Shown one piece after another: positions 41,750 through 51,569 of a stretch of 64,000 bases of DNA. A model generated the notes under the pieces. The model worked only from the letters and a program-made list of their open reading frames with translations. It searched no databases and had not been told where the DNA came from. Each line of letters opens with the position of its first letter. Position 1 is the first letter of the stretch. Source of the stretch: an uncultured Erythrobacter sp. (GTDB taxonomy: Bacteria > Pseudomonadota > Alphaproteobacteria > Sphingomonadales > Sphingomonadaceae); contig CANKYZ010000001.1 of assembly GCA_947488325.1 (NCBI GenBank), positions 620,001 to 684,000 on the forward strand. Direction: 5' to 3'. Made by a program: the position numbers and the translations under genes.

Positions 41750-41902
41750 CCTTCGCGTCCCTTCCTGATTGACTGCAACATGGCGCGGCAATGAAAAGAG
41801 TCAAAGGCCCGGCGCATGCTATCCACAGCGCCATATCTGCCTAACCACCCCTAAGAGCGTTCGGCTCTGACTTGGTTAGGGCACATTATCTGGCGAGAAT
41901 GA

Positions 41903-42775
41903 GTGTCCTGTGGCATGACTTTGTCGATGGACAACACGCCGCCTTCCGCGCTGCAAACAGTGACCCGGTTCGCGCCTAGCCCCAATGGACCGATGCATCT
42001 TGGGCACGCATATTCTGCGATCTTTGCGCACGATATTGCCAAACAGGCGGGCGGCACGTTTCTGTTGCGGATTGAGGATATTGACGGCGTACGATCACGG
42101 CCTGAATTGGTCGACGACTATCGGCGAAATTTGAAATGGCTGGGCCTTGAATGGACAGAAGTGCCAGCGCAGTCGACGCGGCTCGACAGCTATGCTGCGG
42201 CGACGCAGGCTCTTGCCGAGCGCGGACTGCTCTATCCATGCACCTGCACTCGAAAAGAGATTGAGGCGGCAGGAGGCACTCAAGGAAGTGATGGGCTAAT
42301 CTATCCTGGCACGTGCAAGGAGCAGAGGAGCGTCTCCGACAGGCCAGCGGCGTGGCGCCTGGATATCGACAAAGCCATGCAGGAGGTCGGTGAATTGGTG
42401 TGGACCGATGAAGTTGCAGGCTTAGTCACCGTCGATCCACGTGACCTTGGTGATGTCGTGCTTGTGCGCAAAGATGCACCTGCCAGCTACCATCTTGCTG
42501 CCACAATCGACGATGCGGCTGATGGCGTGACGCTGGTGACGCGTGGTAAAGACCTGTTCTCTGCAACCAACATCCAGCGCATCCTTCAGGCATTGCTTGG
42601 GTTGCCTGCGCTTCATTGCCACCACCACGGATTGCTCCTTGATGACGCAGGGGAAAAACTTGCGAAGCGGCGCGGCTCTCCCGCTCTGACAGAACGGCGG
42701 GAAAACGGTGAGGATGGACCGATGCTTGCGAAGCAATTGCGGTTGCAAAAATTGGAGGGTGGAACTTTGGCGTAA
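41903..42775 (+). CDS. gluQ: Glutamyl-Q tRNA(Asp) synthetase
   Basis: The 290-residue enzyme resembles a shortened glutamyl-tRNA synthetase without an anticodon-binding domain, and glutamylates queuosine in tRNA-Asp. It has the HIGH-like APSPNGPMHLGHAYSA, zinc cysteines in YPCTCTRKE and YPGTC, and the KMSKS-like KLAKRRG. Starts are possible at GTG 41903, ATG 41915 and ATG 41927; none has a strong ribosome site. queC lies elsewhere in this window (12.5 kb), so the queuosine pathway is represented twice. Confidence 0.9.
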   Translation: MSCGMTLSMDNTPPSALQTVTRFAPSPNGPMHLGHAYSAIFAHDIAKQAGGTFLLRIEDIDGVRSRPELVDDYRRNLKWLGLEWTEVPAQSTRLDSYAAATQALAERGLLYPCTCTRKEIEAAGGTQGSDGLIYPGTCKEQRSVSDRPAAWRLDIDKAMQEVGELVWTDEVAGLVTVDPRDLGDVVLVRKDAPASYHLAATIDDAADGVTLVTRGKDLFSATNIQRILQALLGLPALHCHHHGLLLDDAGEKLAKRRGSPALTERRENGEDGPMLAKQLRLQKLEGGTLA

Positions 42776-42794
42776 AAGCGCCCATTTCATTCCC

Positions 42795-43028
42795 ATGAAC
42801 TACATTCTCATCCCAGCACTTATCGTTTTGTGCATCCTCGTAGTGGTCTCGCTCGTCCGCGGAGTGATCGCATTCCTGAAGACGACCAAGATCGATCTTG
42901 AGACGGGCGAAGGCGAGACCGTCACGGAAATGCAGATGATGCAGAACAAGGCGATGTTCTCGCGGATCAAGTATCAGGCAGCCGCCATCGCAGTTGTCGC
43001 GGTCATTGCGTTGCTTGCTAGCGGCTAG
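42795..43028 (+). CDS. HIG1-domain twin-transmembrane protein
   Basis: The 77-residue protein has two membrane helices (about 3-25 and 56-76) joined by a polar loop with MQMMQNKAMFSRIKYQ, typical of HIG1-domain proteins. These associate with respiratory complexes in mitochondria; a bacterial role is not settled. The ATG at 42795 is only 19 bases after gluQ. Confidence 0.8.
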   Translation: MNYILIPALIVLCILVVVSLVRGVIAFLKTTKIDLETGEGETVTEMQMMQNKAMFSRIKYQAAAIAVVAVIALLASG

Positions 43029-43062
43029 ACGCAGAGGATCGCTGCCGCCATAGGCAAATACT

Positions 43063-43638
43063 ATGGTAAAACTGAACAAGATCTACACCCGCACTGGCGA
43101 TGACGGCACAACTGGCCTCGTCGACGGATCACGTGCTGCTAAACATTCGGCGCGTATTGCTGCCATTGGGGCTGTAGATGAAGCGAATAGCGCCATTGGG
43201 CTTGCCATCTGCGGGATCGAAAACGAATCGCACCGCGCTCTGCTGACGCGCATCCAGAATGACCTGTTCGACCTCGGAGCGGATCTTGCCACCCCGGCTG
43301 ATGATGGAGATTTCACCCCGTCGGAAATGGTGCTTCGAATTGTCGATGCGCAGGCAGAATGGCTTGAATTGCAAATTGATGCGCTCAACGAAGCGCTAGA
43401 ACCGCTTACCAGTTTCGTTCTTCCGGGCGGAAGTGAGGCCGCCGCGAGGACTCATGTCGCACGGGCTACCACTCGTGCGGCAGAGCGCATGATGACCGAA
43501 TTAGCCCATGAAACGGCGATAAATTCTGCCGCACTTGCTTATATGAACCGCTTGTCAGACCTGCTTTTTGTGCTCGCTCGCGTCCTTAATGATGGCGGCA
43601 ATGCCGATGTGAATTGGGTTCCCGGAGCCAATCGCTAG
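43063..43638 (+). CDS. PduO-type cob(I)alamin adenosyltransferase
   Basis: The 191-residue protein makes adenosylcobalamin from cob(I)alamin and ATP. It opens KIYTRTGDDGTTGLVDG (ATP-binding) and has GGSEAAARTHVARATTRAAERM and LNRLSDLLFVLAR-like segments. It stands 34 bases after the HIG1 gene and 69 bases before hydroxybutyryl-CoA dehydrogenase, an order seen in other sphingomonads. Confidence 0.93.
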   Translation: MVKLNKIYTRTGDDGTTGLVDGSRAAKHSARIAAIGAVDEANSAIGLAICGIENESHRALLTRIQNDLFDLGADLATPADDGDFTPSEMVLRIVDAQAEWLELQIDALNEALEPLTSFVLPGGSEAAARTHVARATTRAAERMMTELAHETAINSAALAYMNRLSDLLFVLARVLNDGGNADVNWVPGANR

Positions 43639-43707
43639 CTATCCGCTAGCCACAGCGCATCTTCCCCGCTAGTCAGCTCGCTTTGCTGCACTTGCGAAGG
43701 AATTATC

Positions 43708-44577
43708 ATGCGGAAAATCGCCGTTATCGGGGCCGGGCAGATGGGGACTGGGATCGCTCAAACCGTCGCAACTCAAGGCATGCAGGTGATGCTCGCAGAT
43801 ATTGATTTGGTAACTGCTGAGGCTGGCAAGAGTAAGGTCGAACAGGCCGTCAAAAAGCTTGTCGGACGCGGAAAGATCGATGTGGATGCCGCAGAGGCGT
43901 TGCTCGCTAAGGTTACGCCAATCGCTGACTATACTCCCATGTCAGAGGCTGATCTCATCATTGAAGCTGCGACTGAGAAAGAGTCGATTAAGCAGTCGAT
44001 ATTTGAGAATGCTGGGAAGGTTCTTGCCCCGACCGCGATTATGGCATCGAACACTAGCTCCATTCCGATTACGCGCATGGCGAACCATTCGCCTGATCCA
44101 GAACGCTTTATCGGTCTGCACTTCTTCAATCCGGTGCCAGTAATGGGCCTGATTGAAGTCATTCCGGGCCTCGCGACTTCGCAGGTCACCACTGATCAGG
44201 TGACTGCCTTTGCTAAGGAGTTGGGTAAAGAAGTTGTGCTGAGTCAGGATGAACCCGGCTTTGTTGTCAACCGTATCCTGCTGCCAATGATCAACGAAGC
44301 AGTATTCGTGTTGGGTCAGTCGACGGCTGGAATCGAAGACATAGATAAAGGTTGCCGATTGGGCCTAAATCACCCGATGGGGCCGCTTCAGCTTGCTGAT
44401 TTTGTTGGGCTTGATACGTGTCTCGATATCATCAATGTGCTTTATCGAACGACGCGAGACACCAAATATCGCCCAGCGCCATTGCTCGTAAAATATGTCG
44501 AAGCGGGCTGGCTTGGTCGTAAAACAGGCCGCGGATTTTATGATTATTCGGGCGAAGCGCCGGTGCCGACCAGGTAA
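43708..44577 (+). CDS. hbd: 3-hydroxybutyryl-CoA dehydrogenase
   Basis: The 289-residue NAD enzyme oxidises 3-hydroxybutyryl-CoA. The Rossmann motif is GAGQMGTGIAQTVA (8-21), with NTSSIPITRMA, GLHFFNPVPVMGLIEVI (catalytic His about 137) and PGFVVNRILLPMINEA. It ends at GRKTGRGFYDYSG. Length is typical of the stand-alone bacterial enzyme. Confidence 0.93.
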   Translation: MRKIAVIGAGQMGTGIAQTVATQGMQVMLADIDLVTAEAGKSKVEQAVKKLVGRGKIDVDAAEALLAKVTPIADYTPMSEADLIIEAATEKESIKQSIFENAGKVLAPTAIMASNTSSIPITRMANHSPDPERFIGLHFFNPVPVMGLIEVIPGLATSQVTTDQVTAFAKELGKEVVLSQDEPGFVVNRILLPMINEAVFVLGQSTAGIEDIDKGCRLGLNHPMGPLQLADFVGLDTCLDIINVLYRTTRDTKYRPAPLLVKYVEAGWLGRKTGRGFYDYSGEAPVPTR

Positions 44578-44624
44578 GAAGTCAGCCAACGGGCGTGTTT
44601 TGGCTAACTCAAGTCTGGTGTAAT

Positions 44625-45101
44625 TCAGTCGACTTGTTCGAGTTTGCCGCTTCCGCCACCGCCTGGCGGATTCACAGGAGGAGCGCCGGGAGCAGCGCCA
44701 GATTGAATGCGCGGGCCAGCGGTCGGGGCTGACCGCGCAGAAGGACTGCGGTTTGCTGTGCTGGATGAGGTTCTTGTCTGAGGAGTAAAATCATCGAATT
44801 CGGGCTGCCCAAGTTCATCAGGAACGTCTGAATCCTGGGACGGACCATTTCCACTGGCGGTATCAACTGCCGAATCATTCCAATCATCTGAAAAGCCGTC
44901 ATCAACCCAACCGACGGTGGTGGCAGGAGCACTTTCAGCGCGTGCTTCAGGAACCGTTTCGGTTTCGGCAACAACTTTAGTTTCCTGCTCCGAGACAGGT
45001 AGGAATGCGTCTGCGCCGAATGAAGCGGCGATCGCGATTGCAATTGTCACTCCGGCGAAGCCGAGCGCAGCTTTAGGGTTGGCGAGCATACTTTTGGACA
45101 T
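44625..45101 (-). CDS. Hypothetical single-pass membrane protein with low-complexity tail
   Basis: The 158-residue protein has one membrane helix (about 12-34), then a long acidic and then Ser/Pro/Gly-rich stretch likely to be disordered and periplasmic. No motif is recognised. It stands between hbd and mutS and converges on hbd. Confidence 0.65.
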   Translation of the reverse strand: MSKSMLANPKAALGFAGVTIAIAIAASFGADAFLPVSEQETKVVAETETVPEARAESAPATTVGWVDDGFSDDWNDSAVDTASGNGPSQDSDVPDELGQPEFDDFTPQTRTSSSTANRSPSARSAPTAGPRIQSGAAPGAPPVNPPGGGGSGKLEQVD

Positions 45102-45156
45102 GTCCGAACCTTAGACCACATAGAGTTAAAGTTTCGTGCAAACGATTGCAGGCAGC

Positions 45157-47811
45157 TCAATTCACGCTGCGCTTAAGCTCGTAAAGAAAATCGAGCGCAT
45201 CGCGCGGGCTTAATGAGTCGAGCTCAGTTTCGAGCAATCGAGCTACCAGAGCCTCCTCTTTAGATTGGATTGGTTCAGCCGTTGCTGCAGCTGCGAACAA
45301 TGGCAACTCGCCCAAACCAGCCGCTAGTCCGCCGGTTTCATTACGTGCCTTTTCGAGTTTTTCGAGCACCTGTCTAGCCCGCTCGACGACTGCTGGAGGG
45401 ACGCCTGCCAGTTTTGCGACGGCAAGGCCATAGGATCGGTCAGCAGGTCCTTCCGCCAATTCATGCAACAGGACCAGATCGCCTTTCCATTCCCGCGCCC
45501 GGACATGGTGGAGCGATAGGTTTGTGCAGGTTTCGGCCAGTCGGGCGAGCTCATGATAATGCGTTGCGAAGAGACAGCGACATCCAATCCGTGAATGAAC
45601 AGCTTCAACAACAGCCCATGCCAGCGCCAAACCGTCATAGGTCGAAGTTCCTCGCCCGACTTCGTCGAGGATCACAAAGCTCCGCTCCGTCGCCTGTGCG
45701 AGGATTGCGGCGGTTTCGACCATCTCAACCATGAAGGTTGAGCGCCCGCGCGCGAGATTGTCTGACGCGCCGACACGGCTGAACAGGCGATCAACCAAAC
45801 CGATATCGGCAGACTTGGCCGGCACAAAACAACCGGCCTGGGCCATCAGCACAATAAGAGCGTTTTGACGCAGGAAGGTCGATTTGCCGCCCATATTGGG
45901 CCCGCCGATGAGCCACAGGCGATTCTGCTCGCTTAGCGCACAATCATTGGCGACGAACCGGTCTCCGGTCTTGAGCAATGCAGTTTCGACAACCGGATGG
46001 CGTCCACCAACAATTGTGAGACCGGCCGCTTCGCTTACTTCAGGACGAGACCAATCACCCTCGCTCGCACGTTCTGCATTGGCGGCAGAGACATCGATCC
46101 TGGCAAGAGCTGCGGCGGTAGCGGCAATAGCCTGACGCGCGGCGATCGCTTCGTTGACCAGCTCTTCGAAATGCGATTCTTCAGCGGCAAGCGCGCGTCC
46201 GCCTGCCTCTGAGATGCGGGTCGCTTCTTCGTGCAATGATAGTGAATTGAACCGCACTGCGCCCTTCATGGTTTGACGGTGCGTAAATCCGCTATCCGCG
46301 TCCATTAGCGCGTCGGCATGACGGCTAGGCACTTCGATAAAATAGCCCAGAACACCGTTATGCTTGATCTTGAGCGAGGCAATGCCGGTCTCAATGCGGT
46401 ACCGCGATTCCATCGCTGCAATAGCGCGGCGAGCATTTCCAGAAACATCCCGCAGTTCATCAAGGCTGGCGTCATACCGCTCCGCGATAAAGCCACCATT
46501 TGACCTCTCAGTTGGAGGGGAGGCCACCAAAGCACGCGTGAACAAATCAACCAATGCGCTATGTCCCATCAACCGAGGCAGTGACGCATCGAGCAAAGCG
46601 GGACGATCCGTTTCCCGCGATAGCCAGTCATACAATTGCCAGCTCCCATTCAGGCCATCACGCAGTTGACCAAGATCGCGCGGGCTACCCCGGCCCGCGA
46701 CGATCCGCCCTAAAGCCCTTCCGATATCCGGTAGAGCGCGCAGTGCGTCTCTTAAATTTGCCCGTTCAATTGGGCGGTCACGCCAGAATTGTACAAGAGC
46801 AAGTCGGTCTTGGATTGCTGCACGATCGAGCAATGGAGAGGAAAGATCCTCTGCCAGCAACCGCGAACCTGCGCCAGTCGAACAACGGTCCAATGAAGAA
46901 ATCAAGCTGCCCGCGCGCGTTCCGGTCGAGCTTTCCAGGATTTCAAGGCTTCCGCGTGTGGCTTCGTCCATTGCCATGCCTGATGATTTGGCTCGCATCA
47001 TTGGCGGCAAAAGCAGTGGCAAAGAACCGCGCCCGACATAGTCAAGATAGGCGATCAGCCCGCCAGCTGCCGCCAGCATTGCGCGCGAAAAGTCACCAAA
47101 TCCATCAAGGGTGGAAACGCTGTGTATAGAACGCAATCGGTCGTCGCCATCGTCGCTGGAGAAGGCGCGGCGAGCGTGAAAAATTGCGTCATCAGGGATT
47201 TCAGTAGTTTCGGGTGGCCAATCGTCAGGTACCACCAATTCTGTCGCGCTGAGCCTTGCCAATTCTGCTCCAAGCAGGCCCGGCGCACATTCTGCCAACG
47301 CCATAGCTCCTGTCGAAATGTCACAGCTGGCGATGCCTATTGTGCCGCGTATCTCTGCCAATGCCACCAGTAAATTTGCACGGCGCGGTTCTAGCAAGGC
47401 CTCTTCGGTCAATGTGCCAGCGGTAACGAAGCGAACAATATCGCGTGCGACTAGAACCTTGGAAGAAGGTTTGCCTTCGCGTTTGGCGCGTGCTTTGGCC
47501 TCGTCCGGTGTCTCAATCTGCTCGGCAATCGCGACTCTTTGTCCGGCCTTGATCAGCCTAGCGAGATAGCCCTCCGCCGAATGAACAGGCACTCCGCACA
47601 TCGCGATTGGCTCCCCTTCATGCTCCCCGCGCGATGTCAGCGCGATGTCGAGGATACTTGCAGCAAGTTTGGCGTCATCGAAAAACAGCTCGAAGAAGTC
47701 GCCCATCCGATAAAACAGTAAAGATCCGCCAGCCTCGCGCTTTAGCGCAAGGTATTGCTCCATCATCGGAGTCGGCTTTCCTGAATTCTTGGGGGCAATT
47801 TTTCCGGCCAT
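45157..47811 (-). CDS. mutS: DNA mismatch repair protein MutS
   Basis: The 884-residue protein recognises mismatches. The mismatch-contact motif FYRMGDFFELFFDDA (Phe-x-Glu) is near the N-terminus, and the Walker A GGPNMGGKST, RGTSTYDGLALAWA and CLFATHYHELA are in the ATPase domain. Length and order are normal. It diverges from maeB, leaving about 140 bases. Confidence 0.97.
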   Translation of the reverse strand: MAGKIAPKNSGKPTPMMEQYLALKREAGGSLLFYRMGDFFELFFDDAKLAASILDIALTSRGEHEGEPIAMCGVPVHSAEGYLARLIKAGQRVAIAEQIETPDEAKARAKREGKPSSKVLVARDIVRFVTAGTLTEEALLEPRRANLLVALAEIRGTIGIASCDISTGAMALAECAPGLLGAELARLSATELVVPDDWPPETTEIPDDAIFHARRAFSSDDGDDRLRSIHSVSTLDGFGDFSRAMLAAAGGLIAYLDYVGRGSLPLLLPPMMRAKSSGMAMDEATRGSLEILESSTGTRAGSLISSLDRCSTGAGSRLLAEDLSSPLLDRAAIQDRLALVQFWRDRPIERANLRDALRALPDIGRALGRIVAGRGSPRDLGQLRDGLNGSWQLYDWLSRETDRPALLDASLPRLMGHSALVDLFTRALVASPPTERSNGGFIAERYDASLDELRDVSGNARRAIAAMESRYRIETGIASLKIKHNGVLGYFIEVPSRHADALMDADSGFTHRQTMKGAVRFNSLSLHEEATRISEAGGRALAAEESHFEELVNEAIAARQAIAATAAALARIDVSAANAERASEGDWSRPEVSEAAGLTIVGGRHPVVETALLKTGDRFVANDCALSEQNRLWLIGGPNMGGKSTFLRQNALIVLMAQAGCFVPAKSADIGLVDRLFSRVGASDNLARGRSTFMVEMVETAAILAQATERSFVILDEVGRGTSTYDGLALAWAVVEAVHSRIGCRCLFATHYHELARLAETCTNLSLHHVRAREWKGDLVLLHELAEGPADRSYGLAVAKLAGVPPAVVERARQVLEKLEKARNETGGLAAGLGELPLFAAAATAEPIQSKEEALVARLLETELDSLSPRDALDFLYELKRSVN

Positions 47812-47949
47812 AACACCCGCCTAGCGACCGTGTGAATGATTCGGGAAGGGATGCTGTATATTTTTCAACGCACTTTGCCCCCTTTCTTCTGGTGAGCGAG
47901 CGGGCTAAGCCGCATGACGGTGCAGAAAATGGCAAATTAGGGGACTATC

Positions 47950-50211
47950 ATGGCGGATAAAAACAAGGGCGGTTTCACAAGTCGTGAGGCGCTTTTCTAT
48001 CACGAAACCGGCAGGCCCGGTAAGATCGAGATAGTCGCCACCAAGCCAATGACGTCGCAGCGCGACCTCAGCTTGGCATATTCCCCAGGCGTCGCAGTGC
48101 CAGTTGAAGCGATTGCCGCAGACCCTTCGCTCGCTGCACGCTATACTGCAAAGGCGAACCTCGTCGCCGTAATCTCCAACGGCACAGCCATCCTTGGCCT
48201 AGGCAATCTGGGCGCACTTGCGTCAAAGCCAGTCATGGAAGGTAAGGCTGTCCTATTTAAGCGCTTCGCGGATGTGGATTCGATCGACATTGAGCTCGAC
48301 ACCGAAGATCCTGAAGCCTTCATCAATGCAGTGGCACTGATGGAGCCGAGCTTTGGCGGGATCAACCTTGAAGATATCAAGGCCCCTGAATGTTTCATCA
48401 TCGAAGCCGCATTGCGCGAGCGTATGAATATCCCAATTATGCATGATGATCAGCATGGTACAGCGATTATCACCGCTGCTGGCTTGCTCAATGCCTGCCA
48501 TCTTACCAAACGGAACTTCGCGGACGTAAAAGTCGTGGTGAATGGTGCGGGCGCCGCTGCTATTGCTTGTACGTCATTGATTAAAGCGATTGGCGTCAAG
48601 CATGAAAACGTCATCATGTGTGACCGGCGCGGGCCAATCACTCCGGGCCGTGAGAATGTCGATCAATGGAAGAGCGCACATGCCGTTGAAACCGATGCAA
48701 CAACTCTGGAAGAGGCTCTAAAGGGTGCAGACATCTTCCTCGGCCTTTCGGCAGCTGGTGCGCTTAAGCCAGAATGGGTCGCAGAGATGGCGGACAAACC
48801 GATCATCTTCGCAATGGCCAATCCAACCCCCGAAATCATGCCGAATGAAGCCAAGGCAGTACGTCCTGATGCGATTATCGCTACCGGGCGCAGCGATTTC
48901 CCAAACCAGGTCAACAATGTGCTTGGTTTCCCATTTATTTTCCGCGGCGCGCTGGATGTGCAAGCGACCTCTATTAACGAGGAAATGAAGGTCGCTGCTG
49001 CCACGGCAATTGCGGAATTGGCACGTGAACGTGTTCCGGAAGAAGTGGCCGCTGCTTATGGAAAGAACCAGAAATTTGGCACCGACTACATCATTCCTGC
49101 GCCATTTGATCCGCGTCTGATTGAAGTTGTGTCTTCGGCTGTTGCGAAGGCTGCGATGGATTCCGGAGTGGCACAAACCCGAATCGATGATTTCGAGGCC
49201 TATAGGGTTGGTCTGCGAGCGAGGCTGAACCCAACCACATCAGTGCTTACCGGGGTCTATAACGAAGCCAAGGCGCACCCAAAGCGGATGGTTTTTGCCG
49301 AAGCGGAAGAAGAAATAGTGCTGCGTGCTGCGATCCAGTTTCGTGATTTCGGTTATGGGGAGCCAATCCTTGTAGGCCGGACCAAGGCGGTAATGGACAA
49401 GCTCCATCAGCTTTCAGTTTCTGATCCGGGCAGCTTCGAAATTCAAAATTCTGCCGATAGCGAGCACGTTCCTGCAATGGTCGAGCACCTCTATAAGCGG
49501 CTCCAGCGGCGCGGCTATACAGAGCGCGACGTGCGCCGGATGGTCAATCAGGAACGTAACGTTTTTGCCGCTTTACTGGTTGCACTTGGTCATGGTGACG
49601 GGATGATTTCGGGCCTTACGCGGACCTATGCTCAAACCGTGCGCGAAGTGAATATGGTTCTCGATAAGAAACCCGGTGCGCTGCCATTCGGCATCCATAT
49701 GATGATTGGAAAGAATCACACAACGTTCCTTGCCGATACAACAATCAACGAACGACCCGACTGCGCAGAGCTCGCATATATTGCGAAAGAAACCGCTGCC
49801 GTTGCACGCCGTATGGGGCATGAACCACGCGTTGCATTCTTGTCGTACTCAACTTTTGGCAATCCATCAGGTCAATGGCTCAGCAATATTCGTGATGCTG
49901 TGGCGATCCTCGATCAAGAGGATCCGGGTTTCGAATATGAAGGCGAAATGGCACCTGATGCTGCGCTCAATCCCAATGTTATGAAGCTCTACCCGTTCAG
50001 CCGCCTGTCGGGACCGGCAAACGTTCTGATCATGCCCGGTCTGCAGTCGGCTAACTTGTCGGCGAAATTGCTGCGCGAACTCGGTGCCAACACAACCGTT
50101 GGTCCGATGCTAATTGGTATGGAAAAGCCGGTTCAAATCGTGCCAATGACTGCGGCTGTTCCAGATGTGCTGACCTTGGCAGTCCTCACCAGTGCAGGCG
50201 TTGTTGGCTAA
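47950..50211 (+). CDS. maeB: NADP-dependent malic enzyme, MaeB type
   Basis: The 753-residue fusion decarboxylates malate to pyruvate with NADP. The malic enzyme part (about 1-430) has YSPGVAVPVEAI, NIPIMHDDQHGTAII and NGAGAAAIACTS. A C-terminal phosphotransacetylase-like domain (about 430-753) has RRGYTERDVR and SRLSGPANVLIMPGLQSAN; in characterised MaeB proteins this part is regulatory and not catalytic. The start ATG follows GGGGACTATC. Confidence 0.95.
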   Translation: MADKNKGGFTSREALFYHETGRPGKIEIVATKPMTSQRDLSLAYSPGVAVPVEAIAADPSLAARYTAKANLVAVISNGTAILGLGNLGALASKPVMEGKAVLFKRFADVDSIDIELDTEDPEAFINAVALMEPSFGGINLEDIKAPECFIIEAALRERMNIPIMHDDQHGTAIITAAGLLNACHLTKRNFADVKVVVNGAGAAAIACTSLIKAIGVKHENVIMCDRRGPITPGRENVDQWKSAHAVETDATTLEEALKGADIFLGLSAAGALKPEWVAEMADKPIIFAMANPTPEIMPNEAKAVRPDAIIATGRSDFPNQVNNVLGFPFIFRGALDVQATSINEEMKVAAATAIAELARERVPEEVAAAYGKNQKFGTDYIIPAPFDPRLIEVVSSAVAKAAMDSGVAQTRIDDFEAYRVGLRARLNPTTSVLTGVYNEAKAHPKRMVFAEAEEEIVLRAAIQFRDFGYGEPILVGRTKAVMDKLHQLSVSDPGSFEIQNSADSEHVPAMVEHLYKRLQRRGYTERDVRRMVNQERNVFAALLVALGHGDGMISGLTRTYAQTVREVNMVLDKKPGALPFGIHMMIGKNHTTFLADTTINERPDCAELAYIAKETAAVARRMGHEPRVAFLSYSTFGNPSGQWLSNIRDAVAILDQEDPGFEYEGEMAPDAALNPNVMKLYPFSRLSGPANVLIMPGLQSANLSAKLLRELGANTTVGPMLIGMEKPVQIVPMTAAVPDVLTLAVLTSAGVVG

Positions 50212-50278
50212 ACCATTTCGTAACCCACCTAGTCGCCAAGCTTGCTGATCATGTCGGCGAGCTCGGCGGTCTAGGTTA

Positions 50279-51511
50279 TTATCGTAGACGCTGCTCTATA
50301 GGTACATAGTCAATGTCATATCCGAAATAGGATGGGCTAAAGACTTTTAATCCCGCCTCGCTGCGCCAAATCGGATCACAGCGAAAGGCGAGCACCGTGA
50401 CAGCCTGACCGTGTGTGAAATCAGGGTTGTTCACGCCATCGTAGCTATCATGATCAATAACTGAGATCAGATCAGGGCATGTTGCTACAACTAAACCGTC
50501 GCGGCGGGCCACTAGGTGCTCGTTCTTATAGTCTGTGTCGAAACGCTGGCCGGCGAAATCACCAGTGCCAGTAAGGCTTAGCTCCCCGACGAGAAATCCA
50601 TCTTCGTCACGCCAATCGAATCCCGAGATTGTGCCAGTGAACAGCAAATATCCGTCAGCTACGGCTCTGGCTGCTTCTATTGGATCACCCCCGGCGGCTT
50701 TCGCCTCGCGGACAGCAGATCCAATATTACGGGCGAGAGTTAGGCTGCCGGTAACAAGCGTGCCGTCTTGTTTTGCTTGCGCACCGCTAATCGGACTGTC
50801 GGTCACGCCGCAAGCGCGGCTCACTACGGCCACGCTGCGCAGAATGTCCTCCGCGCGGCTGGGGTCGCCTAGAGTACCAACGACCAGCTCGTCTCCGAAC
50901 GGTGTCGCAGCGCCAATTGGGGTGAGTGGAATTCCGGCTACCTTGACGGAGTGCTGATTGATCTCTGGCACAGCACGTCCGACTGTATCGGCATCGAGCG
51001 CCGGAACGCCCAGTCGGGCAGCAATGGACAGGCCCTCTGCCAAGCTGAGCGGACCAATTTCACCAAGGATAACTCCGGCAAACTTCTGATCCAGATGCGC
51101 TTCGAGTGCTTCAAAGGCTGCTTGTACGGGTTCGCCCACTTGGTTTTCGATTGAATCGAGTCGCGCCTGCATTTCTGGCGTTGTTGGGGCGAGACTAGCA
51201 AGTCCGTAAGGACAAGCAACTCGATCGTTATCCGCCAATGCGGAGACCGGTAGCGCCGTGAAAGTGAGGCCCGCCGCAAGATCAGTGGCGATCAGTTCGC
51301 GCGCTGCTGTCAGGCTGCCGCCGCCTCCTGTGCCGAGGTAGGAGCTGCCGACCAGCGCATCTTCGAGCGCCATGGCATCCAATACAGTGGCATCGGGATT
51401 GGCACTGCGCGTCCCACCCGTGCTGCTCTCTCCCGGCGTGATTTCGCGGCAAGCTGCCAATGTGCCAGCTGCAACTGCCAAACCGCCTAAGAATTGTCGC
51501 CGTGCTACCAT
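50279..51511 (-). CDS. DUF917 protein with Tat-lipoprotein signal
   Basis: The 410-residue protein matches the DUF917 family, whose best-known members are cytosolic hydantoinase-associated or amidohydrolase-like proteins. Here the N-terminus reads MVARRQFLGG, a twin-arginine motif, followed by TLAAC, a lipobox with cysteine 21. So the protein may fold in the cytoplasm and then be exported and anchored. The family core has GTGGGGSLTAARELI and AVAIDGYLLF-like parts. The ATG at 51511 follows AAGGGGCATC. Confidence 0.8.
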   Translation of the reverse strand: MVARRQFLGGLAVAAGTLAACREITPGESSTGGTRSANPDATVLDAMALEDALVGSSYLGTGGGGSLTAARELIATDLAAGLTFTALPVSALADNDRVACPYGLASLAPTTPEMQARLDSIENQVGEPVQAAFEALEAHLDQKFAGVILGEIGPLSLAEGLSIAARLGVPALDADTVGRAVPEINQHSVKVAGIPLTPIGAATPFGDELVVGTLGDPSRAEDILRSVAVVSRACGVTDSPISGAQAKQDGTLVTGSLTLARNIGSAVREAKAAGGDPIEAARAVADGYLLFTGTISGFDWRDEDGFLVGELSLTGTGDFAGQRFDTDYKNEHLVARRDGLVVATCPDLISVIDHDSYDGVNNPDFTHGQAVTVLAFRCDPIWRSEAGLKVFSPSYFGYDIDYVPIEQRLR

Positions 51512-51569
51512 TTTTGATGCCCCTTGTGATTGCTCGAAAGAGACTGCCGGGCTAGCTCCAAGAATGCAA

